A stretch of DNA of 64,000 nt from Flavobacterium sp. KMS (GTDB taxonomy: Bacteria > Bacteroidota > Bacteroidia > Flavobacteriales > Flavobacteriaceae), in contig NZ_JSYP01000003.1 in NCBI RefSeq assembly GCF_000813005.1, positions 1 to 64,000 of the forward strand. The letters are read 5' to 3'. Shown one piece after another: positions 61,271 through 64,000 of this stretch (its first letter is position 1; every line of letters begins with the position of its first letter). The position numbers and the translations under genes were made by a program. The notes beneath the pieces are model-generated. The model searched no databases, was not told where the DNA came from, and worked only from the letters and a program-made list of their open reading frames with translations.

Positions 61271-61576
61271 TTATTCTGTCATTATATTCTTAATTTCTTC
61301 AAACAAATCTTTCCAAGTTGGATTTATAGAACGAATTAAATCATTTTTAGCTTGTCTCGAACCCGCTTTTATTTGTTTTTCTCTACCTATGGCATCTCCA
61401 ATCCACTGAAATTGCTCATAATAAACTAATATATCCAAATTATAACGCGCAGAAAAAGAGTTTGGATATCTTTTTTCTTTATGTTCAAGAATTCTTTGCG
61501 GAAGATTAGAAGTTACACCAACATACACAACCGTTTGATATTTATTTGTGATAATGTAAATAAAACCTGGTTTCAT
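61271..61576 (-). CDS. GIY-YIG domain nuclease family protein
   Basis: A 101-residue protein of the UPF0213/YhbQ-like single-domain GIY-YIG group: GFIYIITNKYQTVVYVGVTS (GIY as FIY, YIG as YVG), RILEHKEKRYPNSFSARYN with the conserved Arg, and YYEQFQWIGDAIGREKQIKAG with the Glu of the metal site. Such single-domain proteins are abundant in Flavobacteriia, often in several copies, and are thought to be structure-specific nucleases. It is immediately upstream of the DCC gene. Confidence 0.88.
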   Translation of the reverse strand: MKPGFIYIITNKYQTVVYVGVTSNLPQRILEHKEKRYPNSFSARYNLDILVYYEQFQWIGDAIGREKQIKAGSRQAKNDLIRSINPTWKDLFEEIKNIMTE

Positions 61577-61593
61577 ATTTTTTTATTTATAAC

Positions 61594-61691
61594 GTCATTG
61601 CGAGGAACGAAGCAATCACATCCAGTTTTTACTATTCTGGTAATTTACAAACCAAACACATTAGTGAGATTGCTTCGTTCCTCGCAATGAC
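61594..61691. repeat. REPIN-like pair of inverted REP sequences
   Basis: A 24-bp sequence (GTCATTGCGAGGAACGAAGC plus AATC) at 61594-61617 is perfectly inverted at 61668-61691, with 50 bp between. This is the wide-spread REP type containing CGAGGAACGAAGCAATC. The surrounding 359-bp gap has no gene; an open frame through it reads SLRGTKQSH, the well-known false translation of this repeat. Confidence 0.85.
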
Positions 61692-61935
61692 ACAGATTGC
61701 GATTTTTTCACAATTGAAAAGTAATTTTTTTGTTATTAGTTTTATCTATTAAGCGTCTATATTGTATAATTTTTACGAATCAAAAACAGCTTTCATAAAT
61801 AACTTTTAAGTGGTCTTTTAAAATCTTCCAACTCATTAAGTGTCTTTCTGAAGATGATTGTTTAAATCGCTTTATTTTGGTTTTTGATAAAATTTCAGCT
61901 TTTTAATACTGAAAACTGCGACAGAAAACTAAAAA

Positions 61936-64000
61936 CTATTTTTTAGCTGCTTCTACAAATTCCAATTCATCCAAATTTACTTTCGAAGTAAAAATGCCAT
62001 AATTTACTGTAGCTTTATTTTTTTCGATAGAGTCAATACTTCCTACAGACCTTCCGTCAATCATGCGTACGCGATCACCAACTTTTAAAGTTACTTTAGG
62101 TTTTTCGACAACTGCTTTTAATTTTTTTTCTTTTTTCTCTTTTCGAATTTCTTCAACCTGAACAGTTACTTCGGCAATAACTTCTTTTTTCTTTTCAACT
62201 ATTGCTTTTGCTTCTTTCGGAGTTGCTTTTTTGCGTTTGGAATTTTCAATTTCAATAATCTTCAAAAATTCTCCTATCAGTTCTTTTTTATTTTTATTAT
62301 TGAAATATTTCTCAGAGATGTCTTCAATTTTTTGCCCAATATAAATCGTCTTCTGGTTACTATCATATAATTCCTGATAGCTTTCTAGTTTTTGTTTTAT
62401 CTTGACATTTATATTTTCCATTTTGTTACTTTCGGCACGCGCTCTAGTTTCTTCTTCTTTTAAGTTCAAAGAAGTTTTTTCTAGTTTCGAGCGTTCTTTC
62501 TGAAGTGTTGCAATGGTTTTGTCAAAACGAACTTTTCCGATTTCGATTTTCTTTTTCGCACGATTAATCAAACCATACGGAATTCCATTTTTCAATGCAA
62601 CTTCAAATGTAAACGAACTTCCGGCTTGACCAAGAACTAATTTGTACATTGGCTCTAAAGATTGTTCATCAAAAAGCATATTGGCATTTGTTGCAAAAGG
62701 CAATTCGTTTGCCAAAATCTTAAGATTAGAATAATGTGTCGTTATAATTCCGAAAGCTTCCCGATGGTAAAATTCTTCTAAGAAAATTTCAGCCAAAGCT
62801 CCACCTAATTCAGGATCAGAACCAGTTCCAAATTCATCAATCAAAAACATGGTTTTCTTGTTACATTTCTTCAAGAAATAATTCATGTTTTTTAATCTAT
62901 AACTATATGTACTTAAATGATTTTCAATAGATTGATTATCACCAATATCAGTTAAGATTCTATCAAACAAGAAAGTTTCACTACGCTCGTGCACAGGAAT
63001 CAACATTCCTGATTGTAGCATTAATTGTAGTAATCCTACGGTTTTCAGCGAGATTGTTTTACCTCCGGCATTTGGTCCAGAGATTACAATAATTCTGTTA
63101 TCTTGTTTTAATTCAATAGTTTGCGGATGCGTAATTTCATTCTTCTGTTTGTTATTCAAATACAAAATAGGATGAAAAGCATCTCTAAAATACAAACGAC
63201 GTTCCTCTGTAATTGTTGGTAAAATACCATTTATCTTATTGGCATATTTTGCTTTGGCAGCAACAACATCTATATCACTTAAAAAAGCTTGATAATCAAC
63301 AAGCAAAGACAAATACGGACGAATAGCATTTGATAATTGTTTTAAAATGCGAGTAATTTCTTCTTTTTCCTCATATTCTAAATTGCTAAGTTCTCTAGAG
63401 TATTTAAGAGTAGTTTCTGGTTCTATATAAGCAATACTTCCGGTTTTAGAACTTCCTAAAATAGAACCTTTTACCTTACGACGATACATTGCCAAAACTG
63501 CAAGAACACGACGGTTTTGCACAAAACTTTCTTTAATATCGTCCAGATAACCTAAACTATTGTATTGTGTTAAAGCTACACCAAAACTTTGGTTTACTTT
63601 ACCACGAACCAAATTCATATCACGTCGAATGTTAGCTAATTCTGGAGAAGCATTATCTTTAATTTCTCCATATTTATCTACAACAACATCTATTTGCGAA
63701 ATAATTTCTTTTGTAAATTCTACTTGCGAAGCTCTCGCATTTAAATTTGGATAATAATCATCAAATTTTTTAAAGTAATTCAATAAGAAATTAACTGTAG
63801 ATGATAAGGTTGCAATTTTTCTAAAACTGCCAACTTCCAGAAAACTATCTTCGATTGCCAGAAATTTAATTTCGTAAGTAATCGCATCAAAACCATGATT
63901 TGGAATTGCATTGTTATTTTGGAAAGACGAAATATACTCCGATGTTTGCATCAATGCCTGCATCAAAGTTTCTTTATCTCTAAAAGGTCTTATTTCTAAA
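61936..64000 (-). CDS. mutS2: MutS2 family DNA mismatch/recombination ATPase (partial, runs off the window)
   Basis: At least 688 codons; the frame is open to base 64000, so the N-terminus is missing. The ABC-type ATPase core has Walker A IVISGPNAGGKTISLKTVGL, Walker B MFLIDEFGTGSDPELG, the signature region NHLSTYSYRL and ITTHYSNLK. A long coiled-coil segment follows (about 490-600 from the visible part), then KLKVGDRVRMIDGRSVGSID-type KOW-like beta domain and the C-terminus. There is no Smr nuclease domain, as is usual in Bacteroidota MutS2. It acts on branched DNA or collided ribosomes; which applies here is not shown. Confidence 0.9.
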   Translation of the reverse strand, partial: LEIRPFRDKETLMQALMQTSEYISSFQNNNAIPNHGFDAITYEIKFLAIEDSFLEVGSFRKIATLSSTVNFLLNYFKKFDDYYPNLNARASQVEFTKEIISQIDVVVDKYGEIKDNASPELANIRRDMNLVRGKVNQSFGVALTQYNSLGYLDDIKESFVQNRRVLAVLAMYRRKVKGSILGSSKTGSIAYIEPETTLKYSRELSNLEYEEKEEITRILKQLSNAIRPYLSLLVDYQAFLSDIDVVAAKAKYANKINGILPTITEERRLYFRDAFHPILYLNNKQKNEITHPQTIELKQDNRIIVISGPNAGGKTISLKTVGLLQLMLQSGMLIPVHERSETFLFDRILTDIGDNQSIENHLSTYSYRLKNMNYFLKKCNKKTMFLIDEFGTGSDPELGGALAEIFLEEFYHREAFGIITTHYSNLKILANELPFATNANMLFDEQSLEPMYKLVLGQAGSSFTFEVALKNGIPYGLINRAKKKIEIGKVRFDKTIATLQKERSKLEKTSLNLKEEETRARAESNKMENINVKIKQKLESYQELYDSNQKTIYIGQKIEDISEKYFNNKNKKELIGEFLKIIEIENSKRKKATPKEAKAIVEKKKEVIAEVTVQVEEIRKEKKEKKLKAVVEKPKVTLKVGDRVRMIDGRSVGSIDSIEKNKATVNYGIFTSKVNLDELEFVEAAKK

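Noticed and set aside
61481..61690. Open frame of 69 codons containing SLRGTKQSH
   Set aside because: This peptide is the usual false translation of the CGAGGAACGAAGC repeat; the frame also overlaps the GIY-YIG gene.

Overview
The window looks like a chromosomal segment of a Flavobacterium-type bacterium (Bacteroidota). The base composition is AT-rich. Proteins read best against Flavobacteriia families, including a CAL67264-type small membrane protein, a holA/EttA neighbourhood and a MutS2 without an Smr domain. TAnnTTTG-type -7 promoter boxes sit before several genes. Intergenic DNA carries Flavobacterium-style repeats: strings built from words such as GGTTCTGAGG and CCTTTGTACC, REP-like palindromes, and Flavo-1-like RNA motifs. 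No species is claimed.

Left chromosomal part (1-35929). A tRNA-Arg is followed by apt, a lipoprotein and pheT. Next is an alcohol/aldehyde oxidation cluster: AldB/ExaC-type aldehyde dehydrogenase, zinc alcohol dehydrogenase and a DUF779 protein, with a convergent AraC regulator. Two 9-bp direct repeats exactly 21 bp apart precede the aldehyde dehydrogenase and are a plausible site for that regulator. Then come a bestrophin-like channel, a complete RND efflux operon (adaptor, pump, TolC), recG, a run of small or poorly characterised genes, an M1 aminopeptidase, a patatin, a TSUP transporter, a UvrD/PcrA helicase, a Sua5/YrdC protein, an OmpA lipoprotein, a glycosyltransferase, holA and a CAL67264-type membrane protein.

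Integrated element (about 35930-58689). The first 25 bp of ettA occur twice, once directly after the CAL67264 gene (35930-35954) and once as the start of the intact ettA (58665-58689). Between them lie about 22.7 kb. A tyrosine recombinase gene is next to the right end, and paired AAAAGTGGGAA motifs lie just inside both ends. I read this as an integrative element that entered the 5' end of ettA, rebuilt the open reading frame and replaced its upstream region. The cargo is defence-like: (i) an N6-adenine methyltransferase-like protein, a PD-(D/E)XK nuclease and a small protein; (ii) a serine recombinase with inverted repeats; (iii) an operon of pentapeptide-repeat membrane protein, nucleotidyltransferase and a small protein, followed by an HNH nuclease; (iv) a Lamassu/ABC-3C-like pair (DUF4297-type nuclease plus Rad50-like ATPase); (v) a further PD-(D/E)XK nuclease; (vi) an XRE regulator divergent from tandem secreted paralogues; (vii) a small protein with the motifs of a family A DNA polymerase palm; and (viii) a translationally coupled trio of very small genes. 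No conjugation genes were seen.

Right chromosomal part (58690-64000). This holds the remainder of ettA, a Flavo-1-like motif, tandem repeats, a DCC-family thiol oxidoreductase, a GIY-YIG protein, a REP palindrome pair and a mutS2-type gene running off the window.

All calls come from reading the sequence and from knowledge of protein families. No database or structure search was run.
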